A stretch of 64,000 nucleotides of DNA from Manihot esculenta (Eukaryota > Streptophyta > Magnoliopsida > Malpighiales > Euphorbiaceae), in the NCBI RefSeq assembly GCF_001659605.2, contig NC_035164.2, positions 3,737,870 to 3,801,869 of the forward strand, in the 5' to 3' direction. Position numbers and translations under genes: made by a program. A model generated the notes under the pieces. The model saw only the letters and a program-made list of their open reading frames with translations, was not told where the DNA came from and ran no database searches. Below are positions 44,854 through 56,979 of this stretch, piece after piece; the first letter of the stretch is position 1; every line of letters starts with the position of its first letter.

Positions 44854-45353
44854 TGATGACCGTTGGATTTCACCATCCCGTTACGAGGCCGGGCCTATAA
44901 CAACAGCCCATGATCTGAAAGCTTCTAAACCCCCCGAACGAACCAGGTCCAGCCCACCCATCCTGGAGACCGAGCTCCATTTAGATCTCTCAATCAGACC
45001 GGCCCAGCCCTTTCGGCCCTGAGACCAGACCTTCTTTGGGCTCCAGTCCTACTCTCATCTTCCGGTCCAACCCGGAGGAGGAAAGGCAACCAGCCCATTC
45101 GCCTAGCGGGTCCATCCACATGCGTGCCAGGGGAGAATTAAATGGTCGTTACGCATGGAGCAGATATCTGATATCTTCGTACGACCGTATCCGTGTGGCA
45201 GGGACAGATAGCCCAATGGCAGTGAGACCGTGACATGCCACTAATAGATAAAGGAAAAGAATAAAAGGAGAGGGGCATTCTCCTCTCAGACTAAGTTTTT
45301 CCTAGCTTACAGAACCACTTGTAAATCCTATTTTTCTGGATTTCAGATCATCA
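44854..45353 (+). repeat. 3' LTR of the Tat element
   Basis: 500 bp, TGATGACCGTTGG to CAGATCATCA, preceded by the purine-rich gaaggtaaaggggc and followed by the duplicated attgt. It differs from the 5' LTR at scattered positions. Confidence 0.9.
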
Positions 45354-45358
45354 ATTGT

Positions 45359-48052
45359 TATATTTTACAATTTCTTATAGCGTGGATAATCGCATGCTAA
45401 CGTTTTAATTTAATTAATAAAATTCTATGCATATAAAAAAATCTTAACTGTTAAAAAAAAATAGTCGTACTAATTTCAGTGTAGGAAAATTTATTCTGCT
45501 TAAAATTTATGATAAATTTCATTTATAAAAATATATTAGTGACTTATTATTAATGATATGTTGTTTATATACTTTCATACGAGTAAGAATTAGCTAATTT
45601 CTTTAAAGCTAATGATTAGATCATATTGTATGCATAATAAAAAAGCAAGATTTGCTGATTCATTGATGTCAAACTCTCAAAGTAGGTATCATTTTTTTTT
45701 ATAAAACTTGTCTCCTACAATAATGAAGGTCCCCTCATTTTTGTATTATAGATTATTCATTCAAAAAGCAAAGGCCAACAAGAATTTGGCCTTTAACTTT
45801 AGTTTTGTTGTTTCACCATCATATCATAATTCCTCTGTTTGGAATCTTTGGAAAAATTCAATTCAATTAATTTTTTTATTAAATTTTTATTTAAAATAAA
45901 AAATGTAAAATTTATTAGGAGCGAAAGAAGTGCTAAATCCATAGCAAAAATTTGATAATCTCCATAACGCCAATAACAGGTGAAGGTGGTAGGACTCTTC
46001 AGCATCTCATTTGCACCTTCTGAGCTATTCAAGGTTTCCTGCAAGACACCACCAGCGTACGACTCTCTGCATCCCTTCATCGAACTTAAGATATGGAAGC
46101 ACCAGAGATCTGAGTTCTCTGGACCTGCAAAATAGGGAAAACCAACTAGCAAAGCACACACTCGAACCGCCATGCAAGGCTCAAATAAGCATCTGACCAG
46201 TTGAGCATAGATCTATAAGAGAAACCCTCCCCATGAAGCTCATCTTTACCAAAACACAAAAACCCATATTTACAATCTCACCCAACAGTGAGGAGGGAGA
46301 TCCATCATCGGGCAAGAGATAGGCCATTCTCTGACTGGGAGGCAGAGGAAGCCCACTAGCAACAACACAAGAAGGATTGAAAGCCTTAGTGAAGAAACTC
46401 CAATGAGAGGGAAGAACATAGAGATACTCCACAATGTTGTGGTAATCCAATTGTTTCTATCTTATTATGACGATTAGATATTAACCTTTGATTATAGTGT
46501 AGGCAACATGAGATCTACCATGATCGAACCCAACTGAGTAAAATACAGGAATACTTTATGGATGATAGGAGAAACCTTCCATTGTGTTGTTGACCCAAAC
46601 GATGGCAAAGAACAATATATGTGGAACAGGATGTCTAATACCAGCAGCACTTTTGAAAACCTTAAAACCTAATGATTTTTGGAACCTTATTTCCATAGAA
46701 AATGGTAGAATTTGAGATATATACAACTTAAAATATTCACAAGTGTAACACTTAGACCTTAGGTACTTGGTCTTCTCCTTCCTCAAGGATTGGATAGTGT
46801 TGCTAGTGCCTTGTTTAGTGGTCTTTGAGGGACCATTTTCAGTCATGTCTTAATAAAAACTTGTCCAAATGAGACCATTAATTCATTTTAACTTGTTAAA
46901 TGGGTGTAATGGATTTTGGGTTTAACCACTAAGCTATTGTCTTATTTCTTGAAGATAACAAAGAAATATATATATATTATTTGAACCATGTTCCCTAACA
47001 AAGTAGAATTCTTTTTTCTGTTAGGTCCACAGAAGACCTTGTGCTTAATTATTCTCAACTTGACAAACAGATCTGTCTTGATCAGTGCACTAATATCAAT
47101 CTATCTACTTCATTTTTATCAAGATCAAGCAATAAATAATTAATGAAATATTTTATTGTAAGATACTGGACCGCTATGGAAAAAAGATTACTAGAAAAAT
47201 AAGAATAAATTCATATAAAATCTTATACATTTATATTATGGCCTACACATGGGTCTATGTAAATCTATCTACAGACGTGTAAATGAACCATATTTAATCA
47301 TACTCAAAATTATAAAAGAAATGAGCTTAAAGACTGAATAAATTTTTATGAAAATTTGAATTTTTTAAAATTTAACTCTGCATAGTTGAATTATAACTAA
47401 TTATATTCTTAAAACGTGTATGTATTTAGATTATTAAGATTTAAGGCTTGTTTGTTATAATTTTATGAACTAATAATTAAAATTATTTAGTTTTAAATTA
47501 ATACTTACTATAATTATAAATAAATTGAACAGTTTATGATTATATTACATTGGATAAAATTTCAGTTTGTCTAAATTCGTTTGCTAACGAATTAAATTTA
47601 AATTTATTGATGTTTAATTCGAGCTCAAAATTAGTAAAATTTGAGTTTTACTTGAATTCAAAAAACTTTTAACAAATCAAATTCGAGTCCTTCAAAATTA
47701 GTCTCGACTTAGTTCAGTTCGATTCATTTATATCTGCATTCTCCTATACGTGGTTCAAGTTCTCTTCTAGATAATTGTGTGGGAGACTACTGGTTTTGGC
47801 TTGATAACTATGCGGGATACTACTAGTTTTGAGTGAAATGCTAACTAGTTGGAAATTAATTGCATTAGGTTTTAATGATTTAGTTTCCAAAGAGCCTTAT
47901 CACAAAAGAAGCATAATTGGTAATAGAAGGAAAATTATGATTTTGTTTGAACAAATTCATTGGCATTCGGTGAATTATGTGTCCCATGGATTTATGCACA
48001 TATTAAAGGATCAAAAGATTTTTGGATTTTAATGTTACACCAGCTTCATTCC
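45359..48052. other. Intergenic region, one unassigned higher-GC patch
   Basis: Mostly AT-rich. From about 45960 to 46450 the base composition is closer to coding, and the minus strand has open stretches (for example NIVEYLYVLPSHWSFFTKAF). I recognise no family, and stops separate the pieces. 46556-46846 has another open minus-strand stretch of 96 residues (MTENGPSKTTKQGTSN) that I do not recognise. Gene fragments or old transposon pieces are possible. No complete gene is supported. Confidence 0.5.
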
Positions 48053-48275
48053 AACACTGAAAAACTTAAAAGGTTATATTACACATATCATGGAACATAA
48101 CTTTAACGTTGTCTCTTCCTCTCTGAAAAGTGAAAACACACAAAACACAGAGACATAGCTTTATCATAAGATGATTACACATCAGAAAGCTTAGAGAAAA
48201 CACATACTATACAAGTTAGAGCTTCCTCAGAGAAACATGGCGTCTATGAAGAAACATAAATAAAGAATTGTCTGA

Positions 48276-49176
48276 TTAGCCTGTTAAAAACATTGTCCCA
48301 CACTCGTAAGGAAGAAGCATCTTGTTTTCATCTTCATCCATTTTCCACAGTGTGTCTGAACAAAATTCCCATGATGGATTAGAAGCAGTTGAAAGACAAG
48401 AAAAATTGCAACCCTCTTCACTAAATCCATCAATACTGCTCTCAATATCTTTCCATATATCATCCAATGAGTATCCTTTTTCACATCCTTGCACTGCCTC
48501 ACTTGTTTTTCCTCCTGATGGTGATGATTCAAGCCCACCTGTATCGTAAAAGCTTGCTAATTCTCCAGTTTCCGGGAAAGTTGATGAGTTCACTGTCGTA
48601 ATATTTGACGTTGAAGAACTGTTGGAAGAAGACAGAGCCCTCTTCCTCTCTTGTGCTTTCTTCCTCATATGAGTCCTCCAATAGTTTTTTATCTCATTAT
48701 CTGTCCTCCCCGGCAATTTCCGAGCAATTCTCGACCACCTGGAAATGATCATATTCCATCAGATATACAAACTGAAGAAAATTTTCCTGGAAAATTATAA
48801 AGTACGATAAATTTCTCCAACCTATTTCCCCATTTGGCATGAAGTTCCAACACGAGTCTCTCTTCTTGGGGTGTCATCTTTCCTCTTTTGAGTCCAGGGT
48901 GCAGATAATTGACCCACCGCAGCCGGCAGCTCTTTCCGGTTCTGTTCAGGCCTGAAAACAAAATGAAACCAGCCGGTGGTTAAAGGTAGCTTCTTTACAA
49001 AACCCACCATCCCAAGACAAGCATACCTATGATTTGTCTCCCGCCACCTTCAAACCTGAAACTTTGGCGATGGAATCCCATCGCCGATCGCCGAACAAAT
49101 GCACAAAGTTGATCAGAAGAAGGTCCTCCTGTTCAGTCCATGGACCTTTTCGGAATTCTTCTTGCACCATTTTCAT
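48276..49176 (-). CDS. MYB59-like: R2R3-MYB transcription factor, MYB48/MYB59-like
   Basis: Three exons on the minus strand: 49056-49176, 48822-48951 and 48276-48738, giving 237 residues. Introns are 104 bp (48952-49055) and 83 bp (48739-48821), both GT-AG, at the usual R2R3-MYB positions. The start [18 protein letters not shown] matches the family start. R2 (about residues 9-60) and R3 (about 62-112, with the tryptophan and isoleucine positions and [20 protein letters not shown]) are complete. The C-terminus keeps SFYDTGG and YSLDDIW, motifs of the MYB48/MYB59 subgroup. Such proteins act in the nucleus in growth, cell-cycle and nutrient or stress responses. The Arabidopsis relatives have 5' alternative splicing. 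The gene looks intact and is the only clear host gene here. Confidence 0.9.
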
Positions 49177-49269
49177 TTTTTTTTCCACCTCCTTTGGCTT
49201 GTCTCCGCAGCTTTTTCTTCGAAAGAAAGAAACTTTCTGTTGTGGTTGTACATGTAAGAGTTTGTTAAG

Positions 49270-49277
49270 TATTTATA
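49270..49277 (-). promoter_or_regulatory. Possible TATA box of the MYB gene
   Basis: On the minus strand tataaata lies 94 bp upstream of the start codon, a plausible distance for a core promoter with a short leader. It is a single weak motif in an AT-rich region. Confidence 0.4.
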
Positions 49278-49865
49278 TCAGTAAGTATCCATTATCGATA
49301 AACAATTTTTTAATGGAAAATTACTATTTAGTGCGTTATGGTATAAATTAATTTATTAATTATTTTTTTAATTTTAAAAAATATATTAAAATATCTATTA
49401 ATTTTAAAATACTTATTAATTAATCATTTCATTAAAATTAAATATTTAATAATTAAAATTAATAAAAAAATTTAATTAATAAATTTATTAAAATTTTATA
49501 AATATTTTAATATATTTTTTTAAAATTGAGTCATGAATTAATAAATTTTTTACTGATTGAAATTAAATAATAAATTTAATTTTGAATAATATTTTTGATA
49601 TTTTAAAATTAGCCATTCTTGCGTCTTCTTCTCTGTATGGTGGACGCATGCTCGGCTTGTGATAAGATACCGAATTCTGATGATGTCACCCCATTATAAG
49701 GGAAATAACCAAAGTAAGAGATCGATCTATTGACGTAACTTTCATATAATATCTGTTTCTAATGTAGTAATTTTTTTAATTAATCCTGAAAGATAGTAGT
49801 TAATTTGGTTATTTTCTGACAATATTATATCAGATTTAGTATTCCAAATCAACAGAATTATGATT
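49278..49865. other. AT-rich upstream region of the MYB gene
   Basis: Contains long A/T runs and attaatta-type repeats. The stretch 49615-49740 is less AT-rich and may include proximal regulatory sequence. No specific binding site stands out. Confidence 0.4.
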
Positions 49866-50330
49866 AGGGACAACAGTGGGTTGATTCAATTTAAAATCGA
49901 ATCGAATTGAGTAAATTAAAATTAAAATTTTAATATTTATAAAAATTAAATCGAATTAATTTTAATTAAAAATTGAATTAAATTAATCTGATTCAATTTA
50001 TTCAATTCGATTTGATCAATTTAAATTTTTAATAAATTTTTTATTTTTTATACTTTATTTATAATATTTTAAAATTTAATTAAAATATTTTAATATTAAT
50101 ATGATTTAATCTCTCTATATTACTGAAAATAATATAATATTATTATTGATTGGTTCGATTTGATTTTTTTAATTTTTTCTTATCAAAACTGAATCGAACT
50201 GAAATAATTGAAAATTTTAAAATTAAAAACTGAATCAAATCGAAATAAATAAAAAAATCAAACTGAATTTTTAAATTAATTCAATTCGATCGATTTTTTT
50301 TATTTAACCTAAATTTTGTTAGTCTCTAAT
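49866..50330. repeat. AT-rich MITE-like inverted-repeat element
   Basis: A segment rich in ttcgatttgatt and its complement, with short flanking attag on both sides. Related copies lie at about 54655-55010 and, inverted, at 58203-58625. The ends are partly inverted repeats. Probably a degenerate non-autonomous DNA element. Confidence 0.5.
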
Positions 50331-51940
50331 TAGAATATAGTAATATAATTAATAATTTTATATTTTATAAAAATTAATAATTTAATAAACTACCAGTGAA
50401 ATATTTATGGAAAATTTAAAATCAATAAAAAAATTTTAATATTCTATTAAATTTGAATAAAGTTAACTGAAGAAAAATACGTACAACTTTGATAAAAGAT
50501 ATATCATTTATATTCTAAATGTTCATGGCATTCCATACTACTGTAATATGAGAGATAAATTTTTTTATAAAAATGGTCAGAAAAATAAGGAAAAAGATTT
50601 GTTTTACTCTGTTTTTAATAAAATTTATATTTTATTGGTTTTATTAAATTGATGGGTTTTGTTTTATACTCAAAATTTTATTGATTATGACTTTATTGTG
50701 AAAAATTCTGAGAGTATATTTTAATGTGGTATTTCTGGTTTCTCAAAAGATAATGGCACACCGGTAATTGTTGAATCTTTAGCTCTCCATCACTATTTGC
50801 TCGTTGCGATGAAATTTTTACTTTTTAATGGTTGTATTTTTATGGATTGTTAGTAGGTAGTTCAAGTTTTTCAGTCTATATATTTAGACATTTTTTAATT
50901 AAATTTGATTTTAAATGATTATAAATCTTTGTTAGACTCTAGAATTGATATTTATGTTAAATGGATTTATCGTCATTTTACTCTATCGGTTTATACTTTA
51001 TTTAGAGAATCTATTAGGTATGATCATTTTCCTATCTGAAATGATATCTCTCTTTATTTAATAAAATTTTATTAATATAATCAGTAGTTTTATTTAAAAA
51101 AATTTTATATTTGTTTTTTTATAATAATTTTATATTTTTGGTATGGATTTATTGAAGTCAAGTAATTTTATAAATATAACTTTGAAAATAAAGGGTATAT
51201 ATCTAAAAAAATTAATGGGATAAAAGGGAATAATTTGAAGGAAGAGAGTAGATGTGGTTCCACTTATATTGACTTCAGTAATTAAAGGCCATGGATGAAG
51301 GTAACTAACTAAAAGCCAAAGAAAAAAAAGGACAAAACTTGTAAAGCATAGGGAATAAACTGTGCCTGCAACTATTTAATAGTAAGAAAAACTCAAGGTG
51401 GAATCAGATATTATCTTTTATTTATTTATTTATTATTTTGAAAGAAGGAAGAGAAAACACTTGGAACTTTGGATGGCTACCACAAGTTGGTGTTTGCAAA
51501 TTGCACTGCTCTCTTAGCCGCCTTCATTATGCTTATCTTCAGCTAATTCTACCTTCCATATTCACATATCTTCATATAAATTCAGAATTTAATTTTAAAT
51601 AAGCAAATTCTTTATTTAAATTTAAATATATAAGTAAATAATTATATATATATTGAGTTATATATACTAATTATTAATTTACTAAACCCAATAAAAAAAT
51701 TTGGTATTAGACTAATAATTGAGAGTTTAATAAATTAGAGGACTTTTTTTTTTGATAAAAAGAGATTTTATTAATAAAAATTAATATAATGAATTCAACT
51801 AACTCGATCATCAAATCTCAGATACACCCAACTTTGAATAATTCATGTTAAGTGAAAAAATCTCATCAACAATAAAATTTTTATATATTTATAATTAGAA
51901 TAAAATTTATATATATTTATAAAATTACTTGTAATGTGAT
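50331..51940. other. AT-rich intergenic sequence
   Basis: No gene, RNA or element boundary seen. Short frames are AT-driven. The stretch at 51240-51560 is less AT-rich but has no recognisable coding content. Confidence 0.5.
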
Positions 51941-51944
51941 ATGT

Positions 51945-52370
51945 TGATGGTCCGGTTCGGACCGTAAATCAAATTAAAGTCAAACCAATTAAATTTGAGA
52001 TTGGATTTATCAATTAATTTCGTTTTTGAACCGAAATCAAAATCAAAATCAAAATCTTATACTAGAAAAATCGATTACAATTTTCTTTATATGTAAAGGA
52101 ATTTGATTTTTGGACTGGGTTACAAATATATGTATTTATAAAAATATGTATATTTGTAATGTTTCATGAATTTAGACATAGTCACGATTCGGTTCGATCT
52201 ATAAATCAGATTAGAGTCGAATTGATTAAATTTGAGACTAGATCAATCGATTGATTTCGTTTTTAAACTGAAATCAAAATTAAAATTTTAGACTAAAAAA
52301 ACACGATTTATAAGTTTTTTTTGTAAACCAAAATTAAAATCAGACCAAAATCGAACATGGGCACGGCTAG
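51945..52370. repeat. Duplicated AT-rich repeat with ggttcggaccg core
   Basis: Two related blocks, about 51945-52110 and 52185-52340. Each begins near a ggttcg(g/a)-type sequence followed by taaatcaaattagagtc-like sequence and then aaccgaaatcaaaatcaa. The arrangement is a degenerate tandem duplication, possibly of a MITE end. Confidence 0.4.
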
Positions 52371-52979
52371 TTTCACATTCATGTTTAATACAAGATCTGC
52401 ACAATCATTTCTTTATAAAAATGTCTTTTCGAGGTGAAGTTAGGACATTCATACAAATTAATTTGACCATCAATGAATCAATACATTCACGAAAGGTTAA
52501 GTATTTAAATTAGTTCAATTAAAATAATACAGAAATTTAATCAAAATAATATTAAATACATTATAAAATTAATAATCATGTTATAAAAATAATATTTTAT
52601 AAATAATAATAATACATAAATGCATTAGTATATTTAATCATTTAATATATTTTGTAAATAATAATTGAAACAAATCTTCTTAAATTTTATGATATAAATA
52701 ATTTAAAATTAATTGAAATTTTTAATGATAATATTTTAAAATATTTAGAATTATTCTTTTTATAATGATAAAAATTCACTCATACAATCAATTTAAAGTG
52801 AAATTTAATATATTAAACCACAACAACTAAATCCCAAATTAGTTGTCATCAATTTTATGGATCCTCTGATGCTTATTTAGCTCTATTAGATACTAAATGT
52901 GCAACTAGGAGTAATCTTAATACATGCTTTCTTTCCGTGTCGAGAGTTTTAGCCTCTTTATTTGGATAACAAGCTTCAG

Positions 52980-53085
52980 TTTTTGCACTCGCTGACTTAA
53001 TTTAGTGGTAAGTGCATTTGACTAAATCTGAAAAGTCTCAGATTCTACTCCCCCAATCTTCAATTTCCATTTAAAAAAAAAAAAA
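52980..53085 (+). mobile_element. tRNA-derived SINE with target duplication
   Basis: About 106 bp flanked by a 9-bp direct repeat aagcttcag (52971-52979 and 53086-53094). It contains an A-box-like taatttagtgg (52998-53008) and a B-box-like gattctactcc (53041-53051) 32 bp apart, the layout of an RNA polymerase III promoter, and ends in an A run (53072-53085). A tRNA head, a short body, an A tail and a target duplication together indicate a SINE. It would be copied by LINE-encoded enzymes. Confidence 0.7.
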
Positions 53086-53189
53086 AAGCTTCAGGACTCT
53101 GATGAGTTAAATCCGGAATTTTATCTACGATACTCAAATATTATAAGTTCATATATTTGTGCTACTCGTTTAAATTTTCTAAACTCAAA

Positions 53190-54210
53190 TGGTGTGATGC
53201 CTGGATTGAACAAAATCAATATAATTTTGATTCCAAAAAAGCAAAATCTAGAGTCTGTAGTGTGTAAAATGGTGGCAAATAGGCTAAGTTGATGATTCCC
53301 AAAGTGCTTTTATTCCAGAAAGATTAATAACAGATAACATTATTGTTACTTTTGAATTATTTCACTCTCTAAAGAGACGTACACAGGGGAAGGAAGATTT
53401 TATGGCTATTAAAATAGATATGATTAAAGCGTATGATCGGGTGGAATTATTTTTTTGGAATCAATCTTGAAGAAGTTGGGTTTTGTGGAGTCGTGGGTTG
53501 TGAAAATTATGGAGTTGTTATGTTAGTTAATTATATGATAGCTGGAGGAGGTGAGGATTATGGTCCCATCAATCCAACAAAAGGTCTAAGGCAAGGAGAC
53601 CCTTCACCTCCTTATTTATTCATCTTGTGTGCTCAGAGTTTATATACAATTCTCCATAAGTATCAAGCTAGTGGATTGATTCATGGGGTAAAGGTTACTC
53701 GGGCTGCATCACCAGTGTCATATTTATTTTCTACTGATGACTTGTTTATTTTTCACACGAGAAGAGATAATGGAAGTGAACAGATTAAAGGAGATATTGT
53801 TGTTATATGAAAAAGCTTCCGATCAAACTGTAAACTTTGATGAATCAGAATGGTCTTTAGTCCGAATGCGAGAGAGGAGTTGAGGCAGGATGTTTATGTT
53901 AATTTGGGTGTGAAGCAAGTGTGATCCCATGGCAGTTATTTGGGTATGCCATCTATAGTTGGCCAAAAGAAAAGCAATAGTATTTGATAGACAAAGTGGT
54001 GAAGAGAATACAGGAATGGTTGGCGAAATTGCTGTCTAAAGGCGGGAAGGATGTGTTGATCTGATTTTTCCTTGCAAAATGGGAGGTTTGGTTTTGGTAG
54101 GATTTTGCGAGATAGTAATGGCTTGTGCATGGCAGACTTTTCATCTTCTAAGCCAGCTATAGAGGACCTGAAATTGGGTGAAACTTTGTGTTTTAGGGAG
54201 ATACTGAGCA
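53190..54210 (+). pseudogene. Decayed L1-like LINE reverse transcriptase fragment
   Basis: Phrases typical of plant L1-type RT appear in order across several frames: ILIPKKQNLESV near 53229, SAFIPERLITDNIIV near 53310, KIDMIKAYDRVE near 53415, GLRQGDPSPPYLFILCAQ near 53583 and a palm motif STDD near 53730 where FADD is usual. Further on are KKSNSI and WLAKLLSKGGKDVL near 54025, then an RNase H-like FGRILRDSNGLCMADF near 54090. Stops and frameshifts occur throughout, and both ends of the element are missing. Confidence 0.8.
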
Positions 54211-54654
54211 TTTATTTTTATTTTATTTTTTTAAAAAAGGAGATGATGAGATTTGATTGGTCTGTTAATCCAATGAGAATTTAGAGATGCATAGTCGAAG
54301 CACAGGAACAAAAATGACAAGGTAAAGTGGAATATAACATCATGTCTATGAAAAATAGCATAATGTGGTGGTGAATGGGTGGCCTAAGAATTCAATCCAA
54401 CAACCAAACATAGCCTAAGAGCTATCGCTACCAGACAATTTTATAAGCAAACAAGTGCTATAATGCCTAGAAATTATTTTATACGACTTTTGAATGTAAT
54501 TATTAATTAATAAATTTATATAAAATTTATTCTAATTAATAATTATAATACGTATGAAATAATTTTTTTATATGAAAAGTTTTATAATATAATTATTATA
54601 TGTAAAACGATTATTTTATAAAATTTCTCTATAATACTATTTTTATGAATATTT

Positions 54655-55010
54655 AGTTGATTTGGTCAAAATTGGACTAAATTAAATAAATTAAAGTTTA
54701 AAATTTTAGTATTTAAAAAAATTAAAATAAATTGATTTTAATAAAAATTAATTTGATTCAATTTAATTTAATTGATTGGACTTTTTAATATATTTTTTAA
54801 TTTTTTATATTTTATTTTTACTATTCTAAAATTAAATTAAAATATTTTAATTTTAATTATAATCTAATTACTTTATAATATAAAAAATAATATAGTATTA
54901 TTTATTAATCGATTTGATTCAATTTATTAATTTATTTTATTAAAATTAAATTAAAATTAAATTAAAATTTTAAATTAATTTAATTCAATTAATTTTTTTA
55001 ATTTAAACTT
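54655..55010. repeat. AT-rich MITE-like repeat, second copy
   Basis: Same family as 49866-50330, with runs such as gatttgattcaattta and its complement. More decayed. No target duplication could be fixed. Confidence 0.4.
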
Positions 55011-56505
55011 CATACTCACTAGTATCTCCATGTTCCTAGTGGAGTAGACCCAGGAGATAGAATGACTAAGTATATATGAAGATGAACCGGCGTGACGTGT
55101 ACACCACCAATTTGTGGGCAATCCACTTATCTATGTTTATATAATGAAAGAGTATTAAAAATAAATTTTATATATTTAATTTTTTTTAAAGCGATATATT
55201 TAACTTATAAGTAATATATAAATTGAAAAAAATATTTTTTCTGACGACAAGTAAAATAATATTTTAAAAATACTTTTTGTAATTTTGAAACTCAATACCA
55301 AAAGAAATATCTTAATAGTTCAATATTAAAATTCTCGTGGATTTTTACAACCCCATTAGCCTGCTGTTAAGGAAATATGTGAGATCAAGCAATCGCTTTA
55401 ATACTCAAATAAATAATATATTATAATATTATAAAATTAAATTATAAAATATTATGTATTTCATTTATTAAAATAAAAAATACAATATTTTTAAATAATA
55501 ATATAAAAACTTTCATTTGACTTAATCAAAATACAAATGTTATTTTTAACATAAATCAGGATTAAAAATTTTTTTTACTTTCTTCCTTTTTCTATGAAGT
55601 GACCCTTTGCGAAAAGCCACTTGAACCCTGAAGGGCAATTTTTCATTTTACTTTTGGCCCCTGCAATTTTTTTCCCTTTTTTACCTTCCAAGTCTCGTGG
55701 ATTATCTTATCATGATGCCCTTTCTCACCCAACTTTTATTTTTTTTTTTCTTTTCAGAAAAATACAAAAAAAAAAAAAAGCTTTGTTGATTCCATAAGTG
55801 AAAAATTAATAAAATTATAAATATTTTTTTCATTTTTTTTTAAGCTTCCAGTTCTAGCACTAAGGTGGACCTTTGGCTTTACTTTCTAAAAATGGTTCAT
55901 GAACAGTAGCCACTACCACATGCAAGTTGTAGTTTTTGTTGCTGAGCTGATGCTCCAGCTATAATCAGCATACGTGGCAAACAAAGATTATTTATTACCA
56001 TTTGCAATTTTGGATTTCAGCTATACACGTCATTGCTTACCTCTTCTCCTCTTCTAAAGTATAATAATATTTTTGCATGATAATATATTCTATCTTACAT
56101 GATAAGTTTAAATATTCATTTAATTATTTTTTGCATTTTTGTCCGATTAACATATAGGAAACAAAACATTCTTATAAAATATACTATGTTTGAAGGAGCC
56201 TGTAAAGATCCCATTTCTTTCTTTTCTTTTTATGATACATCAAGAATATTCCAATTCTCTGGGATGTCAAAAGATGGGATTTTTGCTTTTGATTCATCAA
56301 CCTCCACAATTCCATACTTTATTATAATTGCAATATTGTGATTACTAATAATAGGAAAATACACCTCTTGAAGAAAAAATTTATATATATATAATACAAT
56401 TTTCATTTATCCTTCAGTTTCACATTAAAAATAAAAATCGCATATATTAAATTTATAAAAAAATAAAAAATTCTGTAGATTCATTCTAATTTGTATTAGT
56501 ATATA
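55011..56505. other. Intergenic sequence, no gene seen
   Basis: AT-rich with poly-T and poly-A tracts (55735-55790). A less AT-rich patch at 55600-55740 and a small open frame at 56099-56341 have no recognisable domain. Confidence 0.5.
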
Positions 56506-56510
56506 AGTTC

Positions 56511-56974
56511 TGATAACCGCTGGATTTCCTCCCCTCCCGAGCTGAGCCTGGACCCATGATAATCAGAAACGGCTCAGAATTCAAAGCGTTTCAAGAAAAG
56601 CCAGCCTACAATACTGGACCGGACGTGAAGACCTGAAGACGTCCGCCAACCTGGGCTACCTACAGGCTCAGAATCTGTCGTATTGAAGTCAACTCCGCGA
56701 TGGGACCTAAGGATGGGTAGCAGACTCGGTCTTTTCGCAACCCTTTTTGCACGTGTTCTGAGGAGAATTAAATGGCCGCCTGACATGAATAAGGGGAACT
56801 GACACTATCGTACGTATAGAGCTGGACAACAGTGACAGGCGTCCCTATAGCAGGAATGCCGTTAGACGTCACTGGCAAGCAAAAGAAAAAGGATAAGAGT
56901 GGAGAAGGTTGAATCCTCGAGAATAAAACTAACTCAGCTATTGTAAACCTTATTCTTTTGATCTCAGAACATCA
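56511..56974 (+). mobile_element. Solo LTR related to the Tat element
   Basis: 464 bp, from TGATAACCGCTGGATTT to ATCTCAGAACATCA, flanked by agttc (56506-56510 and 56975-56979). Both ends resemble the Tat LTR (TGATGACCGTTGGATTT and ATTTCAGATCATCA), while the middle differs. No internal sequence follows, so it is a solo LTR of a related family. Confidence 0.85.
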
Positions 56975-56979
56975 AGTTC

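Larger units (their letters stand above)
5747..45353 (+). mobile_element. Tat-lineage Ty3/gypsy retrotransposon, split by nested insertion
   Basis: An outer LTR retrotransposon with 500-bp LTRs at 5747-6246 and 44854-45353 and a 5-bp target duplication attgt (5742-5746 and 45354-45358). Without the 31.5-kb insertion it would be about 8.06 kb. The coding order is Gag, protease, RT, RNase H, a second archaeal-type RNase H, integrase, then an antisense ORF before the 3' LTR. The second RNase H and the antisense ORF are hallmarks of the Tat lineage (Tat/Retand/Ogre relatives). All plus-strand frames carry stops or shifts, so it is a dead copy. It was cut by insertion A between 12443 and 43985. 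Confidence 0.9.
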
